Positions 16,468-25,377 of a stretch of 64,000 nucleotides of DNA are shown here, piece after piece (positions within the stretch are counted from its first letter, which is position 1; each line of letters begins with the position of its first letter). This DNA is from Gemmatimonadaceae bacterium (GTDB lineage: Bacteria; Gemmatimonadota; Gemmatimonadetes; Gemmatimonadales; Gemmatimonadaceae), in the NCBI GenBank assembly GCA_019752115.1, contig JAIEMN010000001.1:1-64000 (forward strand). Reading direction: 5' to 3'. The position numbers and the translations under genes were made by a program. The notes under the pieces were generated by a model. The model made no database searches and was not told where the DNA came from. It worked only from the letters and a program-made list of their open reading frames with translations.

Positions 16468-18615
16468 ATGAACGCGTCTCATAGCCATGGTGCCCACGAC
16501 CCAACGCGGACACAGACCGATGATCCGTCTGCGCATCACGTGGATGCCGCGGGGCACACAAGCGAAGCCACTCTCCGCGCGGGAGAGCCGGCTCACCGCG
16601 ATCACGGTACGCACGACAAGCACGCGGGCCACTCGGTGGCGATGTTCCGCGACAAGTTCTGGCTTTCGCTGCTCCTCAGCGTGCCGACGCTCGTCTGGGG
16701 GCACATGCTGCAGGACGCGCTCGGCTATCATGCGCCGTCGTTCGCCGGCTCGCGCTGGATTCCGGCGGTGTTCGGCACCGCCGTGTTTGCGTACGGTGGC
16801 CCTCCGTTCTTGCGGGGGGCTGTCGGCGAGCTGAGGGATCGAATGCCCGGCATGATGTCGTTGATCTCACTCGCCATCGTCGTGGCGTTTGTGTTCAGCA
16901 CGGCGGTCACGCTCGGCTACCCGGGCATGCCGCTGTGGGAGGAACTCGCCACGCTCGTGACCATCATGCTGCTCGGTCACTGGATGGAAATGCGATCCAT
17001 CGACCAGGCTCAGGGGGCGCTCGGAGCCTTGGCGAAACTGCTGCCGGATCAGGCCAGCCGCGTGCATGTGATGGGGGACCAGGAGCACGTGGAAGTCGTG
17101 CCGATAAGCGCGCTGGCCGTCGGCGATATCGTGCTCGTACGCCCCGGGGCGCACGTCCCCGCTGACGGCGTCGTGCGAAGCGGCACGAGCACGCTCGATG
17201 AGTCGATGATCACCGGCGAATCGGTTCCCGTAAGCAAGGCGGTCGGAGACCGTGTGATTGCCGGAACCGTCAACGGCGCGGGCGCGCTACGCGTGGACGT
17301 GACGGCCGTCGGTGAGCGCACCGCTCTTTCGGGCATCATGCGGCTCGTCGCGGACGCTCAGCAATCGAAATCACGCGCCCAGATGCTGGCCGACCGCGCG
17401 GCGCAGTATTTGACATGGGTGGCGCTCGGAGCGGGAGCGCTCACGTTCATCGCGTGGATCGCGGCGGGTGCGAGTGGCGCGAAGGCCGTGGAGCGGTTGG
17501 TCACGGTGCTGGTGATCGCGTGCCCGCACGCGCTCGGGCTCGCGGTTCCGCTCGTCCTCGCGATCTCCACCACGCTCGGAGCTCAGAGCGGGCTCCTTGT
17601 ACGTGATCGTCGCGGACTGGAGAACGCACGGTTGCTCGACACCGTGGTGTTCGACAAGACCGGAACGCTCACGCTCGGCGACCATCGTGTCGTGGATCAA
17701 TTCACCGCGGACGGAACCACGGTCGATGCAGCGCTGCAGCTGGCTGCGGCGGTCGAGCATGACGCCGAGCACCCGGTGGCCAAGGCCATCGTTAAGAGCG
17801 CGAATGACCGTCAGCTGGGTCCGCTCCGAGTGCATGATTTCGAGGCGATGCCGGGAATTGGCGTGAAAGCGATGGTGGACGGGCGCGTATTGTACGTCGG
17901 AGGTCCGACCCTTCTGGAACGGCTGTCGGTCTCACCGTCGGCTGACGCAGCGGCATTCATCGAGGCCGGGGCGCGCACAGGGCAGGGGACCATACATCTC
18001 GTCGAGGAGGTCCCTGAGAGTTCCCACGCGACTCATCGCTTGCTGGCGTCGTTCACGGTCGCGGACGCTGTGCGTCCAGAGTCTGCCGAGGCCGTACGGG
18101 CATTGCGCGCGGCTGGCATACAGGTGGTGATGATGACCGGCGACACGCGTGCGGTTGCCGAGGTGGTCGCGAAGTCTCTCGGCATCGACCGGGTGTTGAC
18201 CGGGGTGATGCCCGACGGCAAGGCGGCCGAGATCCAGCGGTTGCAGCAGGGAGGGCATCGCGTCGCGATGGTGGGCGATGGCGTGAACGATGCACCGGCG
18301 CTCGCCATGGCCGACGTCGGAATCGCGGTCGGCGCCGGTACCGACGTGGCGGTTGAAGCCGGTGACGTCGTGCTGGTGCGGAGTGATCCGCGAGACGTCT
18401 CTCGCATTCTGACGCTCTCTCGGGTGACCTATCGCAAGATGGTGCAAAACCTGTGGTGGGCGGCCGGATACAACGTGGTCGCCATCCCGCTGGCCGCCGG
18501 GGTGCTGGCCCCATGGGGCATCACGCTGTCCCCGGCATTCGGCGCGGTCCTGATGTCGGTGAGCACGATCATTGTGGCGCTGAACGCCCAGTCGTTGCGT
18601 CGGACAGTGCTGTGA
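16468..18615 (+). CDS. copB: Copper-exporting P-type ATPase, CPH type (CopB, P1B-3)
   Basis: 715 residues. The ATG at 16468 has GGAGG five bases upstream; an earlier in-frame ATG at 16384 lacks one. The first ~60 residues are His-rich (about twelve His before the first helix), as in CopB proteins, instead of a CxxC HMA domain. Core motifs: TGES (249-252), C-P-H in the sixth helix (352-354), Asp396 in DKTGT, an EHPVA nucleotide-site motif, and [14 protein letters not shown] before the last two helices. CPH defines subgroup P1B-3, associated with Cu(I)/Cu(II) and sometimes Ag export across the inner membrane. It is the second metal ATPase in the window and clearly distinct from the SPC type at 2271-4751. 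Confidence 0.93.
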   Translation: MNASHSHGAHDPTRTQTDDPSAHHVDAAGHTSEATLRAGEPAHRDHGTHDKHAGHSVAMFRDKFWLSLLLSVPTLVWGHMLQDALGYHAPSFAGSRWIPAVFGTAVFAYGGPPFLRGAVGELRDRMPGMMSLISLAIVVAFVFSTAVTLGYPGMPLWEELATLVTIMLLGHWMEMRSIDQAQGALGALAKLLPDQASRVHVMGDQEHVEVVPISALAVGDIVLVRPGAHVPADGVVRSGTSTLDESMITGESVPVSKAVGDRVIAGTVNGAGALRVDVTAVGERTALSGIMRLVADAQQSKSRAQMLADRAAQYLTWVALGAGALTFIAWIAAGASGAKAVERLVTVLVIACPHALGLAVPLVLAISTTLGAQSGLLVRDRRGLENARLLDTVVFDKTGTLTLGDHRVVDQFTADGTTVDAALQLAAAVEHDAEHPVAKAIVKSANDRQLGPLRVHDFEAMPGIGVKAMVDGRVLYVGGPTLLERLSVSPSADAAAFIEAGARTGQGTIHLVEEVPESSHATHRLLASFTVADAVRPESAEAVRALRAAGIQVVMMTGDTRAVAEVVAKSLGIDRVLTGVMPDGKAAEIQRLQQGGHRVAMVGDGVNDAPALAMADVGIAVGAGTDVAVEAGDVVLVRSDPRDVSRILTLSRVTYRKMVQNLWWAAGYNVVAIPLAAGVLAPWGITLSPAFGAVLMSVSTIIVALNAQSLRRTVL

Positions 18616-18658
18616 CCACCCGGATGCCTCCGACGAGTTGACCTCAAGGAAAGGTCGT

Positions 18659-18691
18659 GGATCCCTCACCGCGTGAATCGGCGAGGGATCC
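18659..18691 (+). terminator. Hairpin downstream of copB
   Basis: GGATCCCTC (18659-18667) pairs perfectly with GAGGGATCC (18683-18691) across a 15-base loop, 43 bases after the copB stop. No T-run follows, so termination is a tentative assignment. Confidence 0.5.
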
Positions 18692-19158
18692 GGGGCGGGA
18701 ATGACCATCGCCGATCGCCTCGTTCGTTACAGAATGTGCATTTCGCGCGCTCCTATCACTCGCTCTTTTCAACCTCAGCGCCGCAAATCCCGACAAGCGA
18801 CATCGCCGATCGTAGACAAATCGATGTATGGTCGCCCTCGCGTTCGCGGTCATACATCAAAATCGGTGGATTTGCGGTCGATCGTACCGAAACCCGCGTT
18901 CCTTAGCTCAGCGAACGACGTGCCGAACGCATTGAACGACATGGGCTTGTGCAGTACGCGAGAGCGATCGTTGCTGTTGCGGAGAGAAACCCGATAAAAG
19001 CCGCCAGTGATATAGCTCAGGGGTTCGCAACATCGGCCCAAGCGCGCTCCTGCCGCTGCGCTGGACTCCGGCGCCCCTCTCGGCGCACCGTCTACCATGA
19101 GCCATACATTCGAGCTGGTCGAAACAGCCCCCCGCCCGTCCCCAGCCCTCACGTCTCA
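18692..19158. other. 467-base region without a clear gene
   Basis: The sequence is visibly poorer in G+C than the flanks between about 18700 and 19000. An 8-bp inverted repeat GATGTATG (18823-18830) / CATACATC (18851-18858) is the clearest structure. A minus-strand frame, 19152-18850 (100 codons), has a natural-looking C-terminal half but no homologue I recognise. The plus frame that extends the coupling-protein gene upstream through here does not read like protein. It may be the junction left by the deletion that removed the coupling protein's N-terminus. Confidence 0.35.
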
Positions 19159-20202
19159 ATGGACTCGCAGCGGGACAGCTTCTGGCGTGTCGGAGCGCGC
19201 AACCTGCTGCACGACTGCGTGTCGATTGATCTACACCTCGCACGACTCGCTGGCGCACCGAACGATGCGCACATACGCCGCAGTCTCTTTTGGCGCGGGC
19301 TGGCCGGAGCGCTGCGCGCGGCTGAGCGCATCGCGAAGGCAGAAACGCGTGTGCTTCTCTCTCCACGGCGGCCGATCAGCCGGTATCTACTGCTGCTCCG
19401 CATGCTGGCGCGGGAAGGAGGATCGACGGTGCAGGTGCCGTCGAGCGCGACACTGGTGCAGCGAGTGATCACACAGCACGCGCCCGATTTGGCGCTGCCC
19501 GCACTTTCGCAGCTTCCAACCCTCGCGTCCGAAACCAGCTCGTCGCTCGTCGCAACGTGCAGCGCCTTGGTGGGGGCTCTATCGAGCGAGCGTGTGCAGC
19601 GCGCACTGCGTCTCGATGTGCTTCCGCCGCTGCGAACGACACAGGTGCTGTCGATGGTGGACCGTATTCGCAATGGCAGCGTGATGCTCTATCAGCCGTC
19701 CACCACGAGCGCCGAGGGCATGACTATCGCCCGCGCGGTGAAGGCCGCCACGTACGACGCCATCCTTGCAGGCGCCGCGTGCACGCCTGAGGGGGCAGTG
19801 CAGCGACTCGTCGCGATCGTGATCGACGAAGCGCATGAGGTCTTGACGAGCACCGGAGTCAGCGACGCGAGGTTTCTTGCCGTTGGACGCGCGTTTGGAT
19901 CCGCGCCGATTTTGGCGACACAGTCGATCTCCGCGATACGCGATCGCCTGCCGATGGGGTCGCATGACGCCGTACGCGCCATCATCACGAACGTGGCGAC
20001 GAGGGTGCAGTTGGCAACGTCGGATCCCGATACCCTGCATGAGCTACGGGCGCTGATCCCTCCTCCGCCTATACCAGGGCCGCATGTTCTCGATATTCGC
20101 TCACTGGCGCAGGGCCTCCCGGGCGAGGCATGCTGGATTTCTTCTTCCGGCGGATGGGGTATCGGTCGCGTGAAACTTCGGCCCTCGACGCCCTCGCCGT
20201 GA
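19159..20202 (+). pseudogene. Conjugative coupling protein (TraG/TraD/VirD4-like), N-terminally truncated remnant
   Basis: 347 residues from the first ATG at which the protein becomes family-like ('DSFWRVGARNLLHDCVSIDLH', resembling the post-Walker-A part of type IV coupling proteins). The C-terminal half has the Walker B-like 'IVIDEAHEVL' (near residue 230), then 'FLAVGRAFGSAPILATQSISAIRDRL' and 'IITNVATRVQLATSDPDTLHELRALI', the RecA-fold sensor region of TraD/TraG ATPases. Membrane helices and the Walker A P-loop are missing and nothing upstream encodes them, so it cannot pump DNA. It is best read as the 3' part of a decayed conjugative or integrative element. The reading frame is otherwise intact. 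Confidence 0.55.
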
Positions 20203-20264
20203 GGATATTCGAAAAGGGAGTGCTGGGCTTTTGCTCGGCCTCCCTCCTCGTGCAGGGTCTCAAC

Positions 20265-20897
20265 ATGAGACCTATCCCATTCTCGATGATCCCGACCTGG
20301 CTTCAGGTCCTGCGGGTTCTTCATCAGCTCACCGACGACGAGCGCGTGACGCTGGCGGCCTTCCGGAAGCACGACGAGCCCGCCTGGCACTGGGCTGTCG
20401 CGCAGCGCTCGCCTACAACACAGAGGAGTGGGCACGTCGGTCATTCACCGTGGATTCACTTGGTGAACGGGCGCCCCGCACGGTCGATCCGCCAGATCGC
20501 GCCACTCTGGATCGCGCAGCCAGACCGGTGGCCAATCACCGCCGATGAACTCGAACAGCTCGCGTTGCATGATCCTCACATGCGACATCGCTTCGAGGCG
20601 GCGAAGCGCATGGCGGACCTGCTGCTGCATGAACACGCAGATTGGCCGTGGCTCAGGACGGCGCTCGATCTGCTGCACCCGTTAGCAGTTCGACCGACGG
20701 ATGACATGGACGATCTGCCATGGAACGACGGGCCGCGCATCAAGCGTCCCAGGGGGGCCTCGCCAGTGCGCCCGGTCGTGCCACCGCCGTCGCCGATGTC
20801 GGCACGTGCCGGCCAATCATCCACGGCAGTGAGCCCTCAAGGATCCACGCGTCCAACCTTGCGTGTGAAGCGCCCACCACCCACGGGCACTCCGTGA
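20265..20897 (+). CDS. Hypothetical protein of the conjugative-remnant region
   Basis: 210 residues from the ATG at 20265; the frame is open from 20130, overlapping the previous gene, so the start is uncertain. The first ~150 residues look globular ('IPTWLQVLRVLHQLTDDERVTLAAF', several Trp, His and Arg residues). From about residue 160 it becomes a Pro/Arg/Ser-rich, probably disordered basic tail. There is no signal peptide, membrane helix or known domain. Position right after the coupling-protein remnant suggests it belonged to the same mobile element. Function unknown. Confidence 0.45.
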   Translation: MRPIPFSMIPTWLQVLRVLHQLTDDERVTLAAFRKHDEPAWHWAVAQRSPTTQRSGHVGHSPWIHLVNGRPARSIRQIAPLWIAQPDRWPITADELEQLALHDPHMRHRFEAAKRMADLLLHEHADWPWLRTALDLLHPLAVRPTDDMDDLPWNDGPRIKRPRGASPVRPVVPPPSPMSARAGQSSTAVSPQGSTRPTLRVKRPPPTGTP

Positions 20898-21099
20898 TTC
20901 CGCGCCCCACTACCGAGAGTCGCACAGTTGTTCCGGTGCCGCCTCGGATACCCTGCGGTCTGAGCACTGGCGAATCGGCGCCTGGGGCGCATCTTCCCGC
21001 GAGGCGGTCATCGGTGGCCGCCTCAGTCGGGATGGGTAACCCCCGGATTGCCCCCCGGCGAGATCACGATGGCGTAGAGCTCGCAGGGAGAGACGGTCG

Positions 21100-21333
21100 A
21101 TGGACGAAAGGCGATAAAGCGGGGCCCCGCCTGAGCCGCAGCAGCGGGATGATGACGAGCTCTCCCTTGATGACCTCTTCGACAAGGCCACTGCCGATCA
21201 GGTCGAAATCAACCGGCGGCTCGACACCATGACGCCCGAGGAGCGTGAACGTCGGGAAGCCCAGCGTCTCGAGGACGAGTTCCGATTGGCAGATCATGCG
21301 CGCTTCGACGACTCGCTGGATCCGCCGTACTGA
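21100..21333 (+). pseudogene. Small charged protein gene interrupted by in-frame TAA at codon 6
   Basis: The frame M-D-E-R-R-stop is followed in the same frame by 71 more codons ending at TGA 21331-21333. The downstream part is strongly protein-like and acidic/helical (D-D-D-E-L-S-L-D-D-L-F-D-K..., then 'TMTPEERERREAQRLEDEF' and 'LDPPY'). AGGGAGAG lies ~10 bases before the ATG at 21100, and no alternative ATG/GTG/TTG exists between the TAA (21115-21117) and the internal Met near codon 37. A nonsense mutation or a sequencing error would explain this. It fits gene decay in the element remnant. Confidence 0.45.
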
Positions 21334-21420
21334 CGGCGCGACTGCCAGGCGGATATGCGGCGCCGTCCGAGTAGGTGCTTCGGCGGCGATCCGGCGTACC
21401 GAGAAGTGCGGGGCATACGC

Positions 21421-21449
21421 TTGAAGTGGCTACCTCTGCCGATTATCTA
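21421..21449 (+). promoter_or_regulatory. Candidate sigma70-type promoter upstream of tRNA-Ser
   Basis: TTGAAG, 17 bp, TATCTA, ending 105 bases before the first tRNA-Ser gene. A further dyad AGATCA-N6-TGATCT lies at 21526-21543, just before the tRNA. No other gene is close enough to explain the promoter. Confidence 0.4.
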
Positions 21450-21554
21450 TCGATGCTCTGGGAGGGCGCGTCCGGCTGCCTGAGTTCGGCGAACGACGCA
21501 GTTGCGCAACCAATGCACAACAACGAGATCATTTTTGTGATCTATCCTCTCTCA

Positions 21555-21641
21555 GGACAGGTGGCCGAGTGGTTGAAGGCACCGGTCTCGAAAACCGGCA
21601 TACCGGCAACGGTATCGTGAGTTCGAATCTCACCCTGTCCG
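21555..21641 (+). tRNA. tRNA-Ser (anticodon CGA)
   Basis: Acceptor stem GGACAGG pairs with CCTGTCC, with discriminator G. The anticodon loop CTCGAAA gives CGA, reading UCG. A long variable arm (class II tRNA) and a T-loop GTTCGAATC are present. The CCA end is not encoded. Confidence 0.95.
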
Positions 21642-21750
21642 CTGCAGTGGTTTCCCAGCGCGCCGTCGTGGACCCCCGCGGCGGCGCGTTGTGCTTGATC
21701 GGCGGCCTCGGTCGTCGTGTGTGGTACCTGCGGCCTGCCGCAGCGCTCCT

Positions 21751-21837
21751 GGATGGGTGGCCGAGTGGTTTAAGGCGCACGCCTGGAAAGCGTGTTGGCG
21801 CGAAAGTGTCTCGGGGGTTCGAATCCCCCCCCATCCG
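21751..21837 (+). tRNA. tRNA-Ser (anticodon GGA)
   Basis: Acceptor stem GGATGGG pairs with CCCATCC, with discriminator G. The anticodon loop CTGGAAA gives GGA, reading UCC/UCU. Long variable arm and T-loop GTTCGAATC present. It lies 109 bases after tRNA-Ser(CGA), with an unrelated spacer, and is possibly co-transcribed. Confidence 0.95.
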
Positions 21838-21912
21838 CTGATCAACAGAATCCCCGCCATGGCACAGCGCCACGGCGGGGATTCGCGTGTACGGGCGCGT
21901 CGCGCGACCCGC

Positions 21913-22641
21913 TCAGAACAGCAGCGCAGCCATCCGTCGCCGACCGTCGCGCACCAGCGCCTCGTCGTCGACGACATGCAGCACCTCAACGAGCGCCGCC
22001 CGCGCCGGGCTGCGCTCGTCGTGCTTTTCCACCCGCAGCAGCTCGAGCAGGGCATCGAGCCCGCCCGCGGCATCACCGGCCAGGACCAGCCGAATCGCCG
22101 CCGCATGCGGCGCGTGGCCATCGGCCTCGCTGCGCGCGGCCAGCCGGTGGAGCGACACCGCCGCACGGCCACGCACGGCCCGCGCGTCCGAGTACACCGC
22201 CGAGGGCAGGGCCTCCAGGGCCTGTGCCGCGCCCTCCACGTCTCCGGCATCCAGCTGCGCCAACGCCGCGTCCACCGCGCGCGAGCCGGCCGCATCCACC
22301 ACACCGTGCTGCGCGAGAAACGCCCGGATCTGCGCCTCCGGCAGCGCGCCCGGAAAGCCTCCCACCGACTTGCCCCCCTTGAACAGGGTCACCGTGGGAA
22401 TCGAGCGAATCTGGAACTGCGCGGCGAGCGCCTGCTCCTTGTCCGTATCCACCTTGGCCAGTTCGAACGCGCCGTCGTATTCGGCGGCAAGCCGCTCCAG
22501 GATGGGCCCCAGCGCCCGACAGGGGCCACACCACGTGGCCCAGAAATCGACCAGCACCGGAACCGTCTTGGAGCGCTCCACCACGTCGGCAAGGAACCCG
22601 GCCGTGGTGACATCGTGTACATGCGGGTGTGTCGTGCTCAT
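21913..22641 (-). CDS. Thioredoxin with C-terminal TPR-like domain (CnoX/YbbN type)
   Basis: 242 residues. The thioredoxin fold is at about 10-112, with active site W-C-G-P-C (37-41), 'KVDTDKEQALAAQFQIRSIPTVTLF' and the cis-Pro in 'SIPTV'. From about 120 a helical, Ala-rich region forms TPR-like repeats ('DAALAQLDAGDVEGAAQALEALP', 'GDAAGGLDALLELLRVEKHDERSPARAALVEVLHVV'), the architecture of the E. coli chaperedoxin CnoX (YbbN), which protects clients and hands them to GroEL. There is no signal peptide, so it is cytoplasmic. Unlike E. coli YbbN, the CxxC is intact here. It is transcribed divergently from the next gene with only 55 bases between them. Confidence 0.85.
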   Translation of the reverse strand: MSTTHPHVHDVTTAGFLADVVERSKTVPVLVDFWATWCGPCRALGPILERLAAEYDGAFELAKVDTDKEQALAAQFQIRSIPTVTLFKGGKSVGGFPGALPEAQIRAFLAQHGVVDAAGSRAVDAALAQLDAGDVEGAAQALEALPSAVYSDARAVRGRAAVSLHRLAARSEADGHAPHAAAIRLVLAGDAAGGLDALLELLRVEKHDERSPARAALVEVLHVVDDEALVRDGRRRMAALLF

Positions 22642-22696
22642 GCTCGAATTCTATATCGCCGGCAACGCCACCGACCCGCCCCCTGTCATCTCTCTC

Positions 22697-23671
22697 ATGA
22701 CCACCTCTCGCTTTCGCTGGTTGTCGGGGCTGCTGGGCGCCGCCGTGCTCAGCGCCGTCCCGCTGCGCGCGCAGTCGCCCGCCACGGCGCTCCCCGAGAC
22801 CGCGCCCGGCGTGCTCGCCGGCATCGTCGTCGACTCCGCCAACGTGCCCATCCGGAACATCGCCGTGTACCTGTACGAGCGCCGGGAGCAGGTGCGGACT
22901 GGACCCGACGGCCGGTTCCGCTTCACGGGCGTGGAGAAGGGGACCTATACCCTGAGCGCCCGCTCGGTCGGCTTCATCGGCGTCACCGAACGGCTCAAGG
23001 TCCCCGCCAAGGGCGCGGTCGTGCGGCTCAAGCTCACCCAGCTCGAACGTGGGCTGCCGGCGGTGATCACGACCGCCTCGCGCGGCGGCCTGGCCGGCAT
23101 CGTGGCCGACACCGCGCTGCGCGCCCTCGACGGCGCCAGCGTCAAGCTCATGGGCACCAGCTACGCCGCGAAGACCGACTCGGCCGGCCGCTTTTACTTT
23201 GCCGCCAAGCCCGGCAGCTATCTCCTGCGCATCGAGCGCAGTGGCTACGCGCGGCAGCTGGTCGGCGTCACGGTGCCGCCCAACGAAGGGCGCGAGGTCG
23301 CGGTGTGGCTCACCGAGGGGCCCACGCGCGAGAATCCGGTGGTCGGGGCCAATCTCTTTGATTTCGAGCAGCGCCACATCCGCGCGCGGCAGGTCACGTA
23401 TCAGTTCTTCAGTCGCGACGACCTCGCCGCCACCGGCGCGAACGATGTGATGCAGGCCGCGGCGCGTACGACGGTCACGCCCACGAACTTCGAAGCCTGT
23501 GCGTATCTCGACGGCGGCCCGGCGGTGGCACCGCTCTGGTCCATCGCCGTAGGCGAAGTGGAGTTCATGGAAGCGCTCGTCCCCGGCCCGCGTGGCGTGC
23601 CGGGCGACATCCTGAACAAGCCCACTGGCGCCCGGGCCACCTGCAGCTACAACGTCTGGCTGCGACGATAA
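22697..23671 (+). CDS. Secreted protein with two carboxypeptidase-regulatory-like domains
   Basis: 324 residues. The ATG at 22697 begins a signal peptide ending 'PLRAQS'; the open frame upstream overlaps the divergent thioredoxin gene and is not protein-like. Two carboxypeptidase-D regulatory-type beta-sandwich repeats start at 'LAGIVVDSANVPIRNIAVYLY' (about 39) and 'LAGIVADTALRALDGASVKLM' (about 135), each with a 'TDSAGRFYF/GPDGRFRF' turn. The C-terminus resembles the plug-side region that follows these domains in TonB-dependent receptors ('FFSRDDLAATGANDVMQA', 'VYLDGG'-like 'AYLDGGPA'), but no beta-barrel follows. Probably periplasmic or outer-membrane associated; role unknown. Confidence 0.65.
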   Translation: MTTSRFRWLSGLLGAAVLSAVPLRAQSPATALPETAPGVLAGIVVDSANVPIRNIAVYLYERREQVRTGPDGRFRFTGVEKGTYTLSARSVGFIGVTERLKVPAKGAVVRLKLTQLERGLPAVITTASRGGLAGIVADTALRALDGASVKLMGTSYAAKTDSAGRFYFAAKPGSYLLRIERSGYARQLVGVTVPPNEGREVAVWLTEGPTRENPVVGANLFDFEQRHIRARQVTYQFFSRDDLAATGANDVMQAAARTTVTPTNFEACAYLDGGPAVAPLWSIAVGEVEFMEALVPGPRGVPGDILNKPTGARATCSYNVWLRR

Positions 23672-23729
23672 GGGCGCGCGAGGGCACTCCGCGCGCGCCG
23701 CGATGCTTCCCTCGAGCAGGAGTGGGTTG

Positions 23730-25292
23730 ATGGCTTCCGGGTTACTGCGGCAGGCGCGCGTGCGCGCATCGCTGGTGGGTCTCACGATGCTCGCCGGACC
23801 GACCGGGGTGTCCGCGCAGGCGAAGAGTGCCGCGAAGGCCTCCGAAGTCCCGGCCGCGATGAGCGCCATCAAGGAGGCCGATCTCAAGCGTGATCTCTAC
23901 GCGATGGCTTCCGACGGCATGCGCGGCCGTGAGTCGGGGACGCCCGATGAAATGCGCGCGTCCATCTGGGTCGCCGAGCAGCTGCGCGCCATCGGCGTCA
24001 AGCCCGTCGGCGACGACGGCAGCTACTTCCAGTGGTGGAACATGATCCGCACCCGCGTCTCGACCGTGTCGTCGAACGCGACGCTCGGCGGCCAGGCGCT
24101 CGAGCTGTGGAAGGACATCATTCCGCTCGGCAACACCAGCGCGGATGTGAGCGGCCCGGTGGTCTGGCTCGCCAATCCGGCCGACTCCACGATCGACGTG
24201 CGCGGCAAGGTCGTCGCGCTCCGCATCGTGGCGCCCAACCCCACGGCCATTCGCACCACGACCAATTCGTACGAGGTCCGCTATACGCAGGCGGCCACCG
24301 CGGCCACCAACCAGCGCCTCGCCCGCCGCGGGGCCGCCGCGATCATCATGGTGGCCGACTCCGTGACGGACATCGCCTTCGATCCGATGGCGACGCTCCG
24401 CATCCGCGGGACGTACGATGTCGATCGCGCCGCCCAGCGTTTCGCCAATCAGCCGGCGCGTGTGGAGCCGCTCCCCGCACCGCGCAACGCCCCCACGCCC
24501 ACGTTCCTCGTGCGCGCCACGCGCGCGACGGCGCTGCAGCAGGCGCCGGTCGCCGAGATCCACATCCGCATGGAGCGCTTCGAGACGCCCAGCGTGAACA
24601 TCGTGGGTGTGATTCGCGGCACCGATCCCAAGCTGCGCGATGAGTACGTGCTCTACTCGAGCCACCAGGACCACGACGGCGTCCGCTATCTGATCGACAA
24701 GGATTCGGTGTGGGCCGGCGCCGACGACAACGGCTCCGTCAGCGTCGCCCTCCTCGCCGCCGCCCGCGCCTTCGCAAAGCAGCCCGCCAAGCGTTCCATT
24801 CTGTTCGTGTACCACGGCGCCGAAGAGCGCGGCTTGCTCGGCTCGCGCTACCACGCCGCGCACCCCGTCGTGCCGCTCGGGCAGATCGTGGCCGTCCTGA
24901 ACGGCGACATGATCGGCCGCAACCACCCCGACACCGCGTCGCTTCTCGGCATCCAGCCACCGCACCGCAACTCGAACGACCTCGTGAGCATGGCCATCAA
25001 GGCCAACAGCCTCACCGGCAAGTTCGTACTCGACTCCCTCTGGGACCGCCCGACGCACCCCGAAGGCTGGTACTTCCGCAGCGACCACGTGCCGTACGCA
25101 CGCCTCAACATTCCGGCCGTGATGTACTCCACGAACCTGCACCCCGACTACCACACGCCCCGCGACAAGCCGGAGAACATCAACTATCCCAAGCTCACCC
25201 GCATGGCGCAGTGGATGTACCTGACCGGGTGGTTCGTTGCGAACGCCCCCAAGCGCCCAGCCATCGACCCCGGCTTCAAGCTGGAACGCTAG
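23730..25292 (+). CDS. Secreted M28-family zinc peptidase
   Basis: 520 residues from the ATG at 23730, which has AGGAG 8 bases upstream; an ATG at 23703 is in frame but lacks a site. A signal peptide ends near 'GVSAQA'. A PA-like insert (about 130-240) precedes the peptidase core. Metal and catalytic residues match M28: His312 and Asp314 in 'SSHQDHD', Asp332 in 'GADDNGS', the Glu pair in 'GAEERGLLGS', Asp in 'LNGDMIGR', and a late His in 'FRSDHVPYA'. The predicted role is extracytoplasmic aminopeptidase or carboxypeptidase action on peptides. It is convergent with the FG-GAP lipoprotein, with a 13-bp tandem repeat in between. Confidence 0.88.
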   Translation: MASGLLRQARVRASLVGLTMLAGPTGVSAQAKSAAKASEVPAAMSAIKEADLKRDLYAMASDGMRGRESGTPDEMRASIWVAEQLRAIGVKPVGDDGSYFQWWNMIRTRVSTVSSNATLGGQALELWKDIIPLGNTSADVSGPVVWLANPADSTIDVRGKVVALRIVAPNPTAIRTTTNSYEVRYTQAATAATNQRLARRGAAAIIMVADSVTDIAFDPMATLRIRGTYDVDRAAQRFANQPARVEPLPAPRNAPTPTFLVRATRATALQQAPVAEIHIRMERFETPSVNIVGVIRGTDPKLRDEYVLYSSHQDHDGVRYLIDKDSVWAGADDNGSVSVALLAAARAFAKQPAKRSILFVYHGAEERGLLGSRYHAAHPVVPLGQIVAVLNGDMIGRNHPDTASLLGIQPPHRNSNDLVSMAIKANSLTGKFVLDSLWDRPTHPEGWYFRSDHVPYARLNIPAVMYSTNLHPDYHTPRDKPENINYPKLTRMAQWMYLTGWFVANAPKRPAIDPGFKLER

Positions 25293-25325
25293 CCGCCCAA
25301 CCAGCGCGCCCCTCGTCTACGCAGT

Positions 25326-25376
25326 ACGTATGCGCCCCACGTATGCGCCTTACGTATGCGCCCCACGTATACGCAG
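25326..25376. repeat. Four 13-bp tandem repeats between convergent genes
   Basis: Unit ACGTATGCGCCCC: copies at 25326-25338 (exact), 25339-25351 (ends CTT), 25352-25364 (exact) and a partial diverged copy at 25365-25376 (ACGTATACGCAG). The core ACGTATGCG recurs each 13 bp. It fills the 85-base gap between the M28 gene and the stop of the convergent lipoprotein gene, where no hairpin terminator is apparent. Confidence 0.75.
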
Positions 25377-25377
25377 T

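Noticed and set aside
19011-19040. tRNA-like string 'tatagctcaggggttcg' near 19011
   Set aside because: No acceptor-stem pairing or anticodon arm can be built around it.
18949-19158. Upstream extension of the coupling-protein frame
   Set aside because: The 70 extra residues do not resemble coupling-protein N-termini and lack a P-loop or membrane helices.
21334-21641. Integration of the mobile remnant at tRNA-Ser
   Set aside because: The remnant lies on the 5' side of the tRNA; no direct repeat of the tRNA 3' end was found at its far side.
22073-23887. 604-codon minus-strand open frame
   Set aside because: It covers the thioredoxin and carboxypeptidase-regulatory genes in another frame and reads as His/Arg/Gly-rich shadow sequence.
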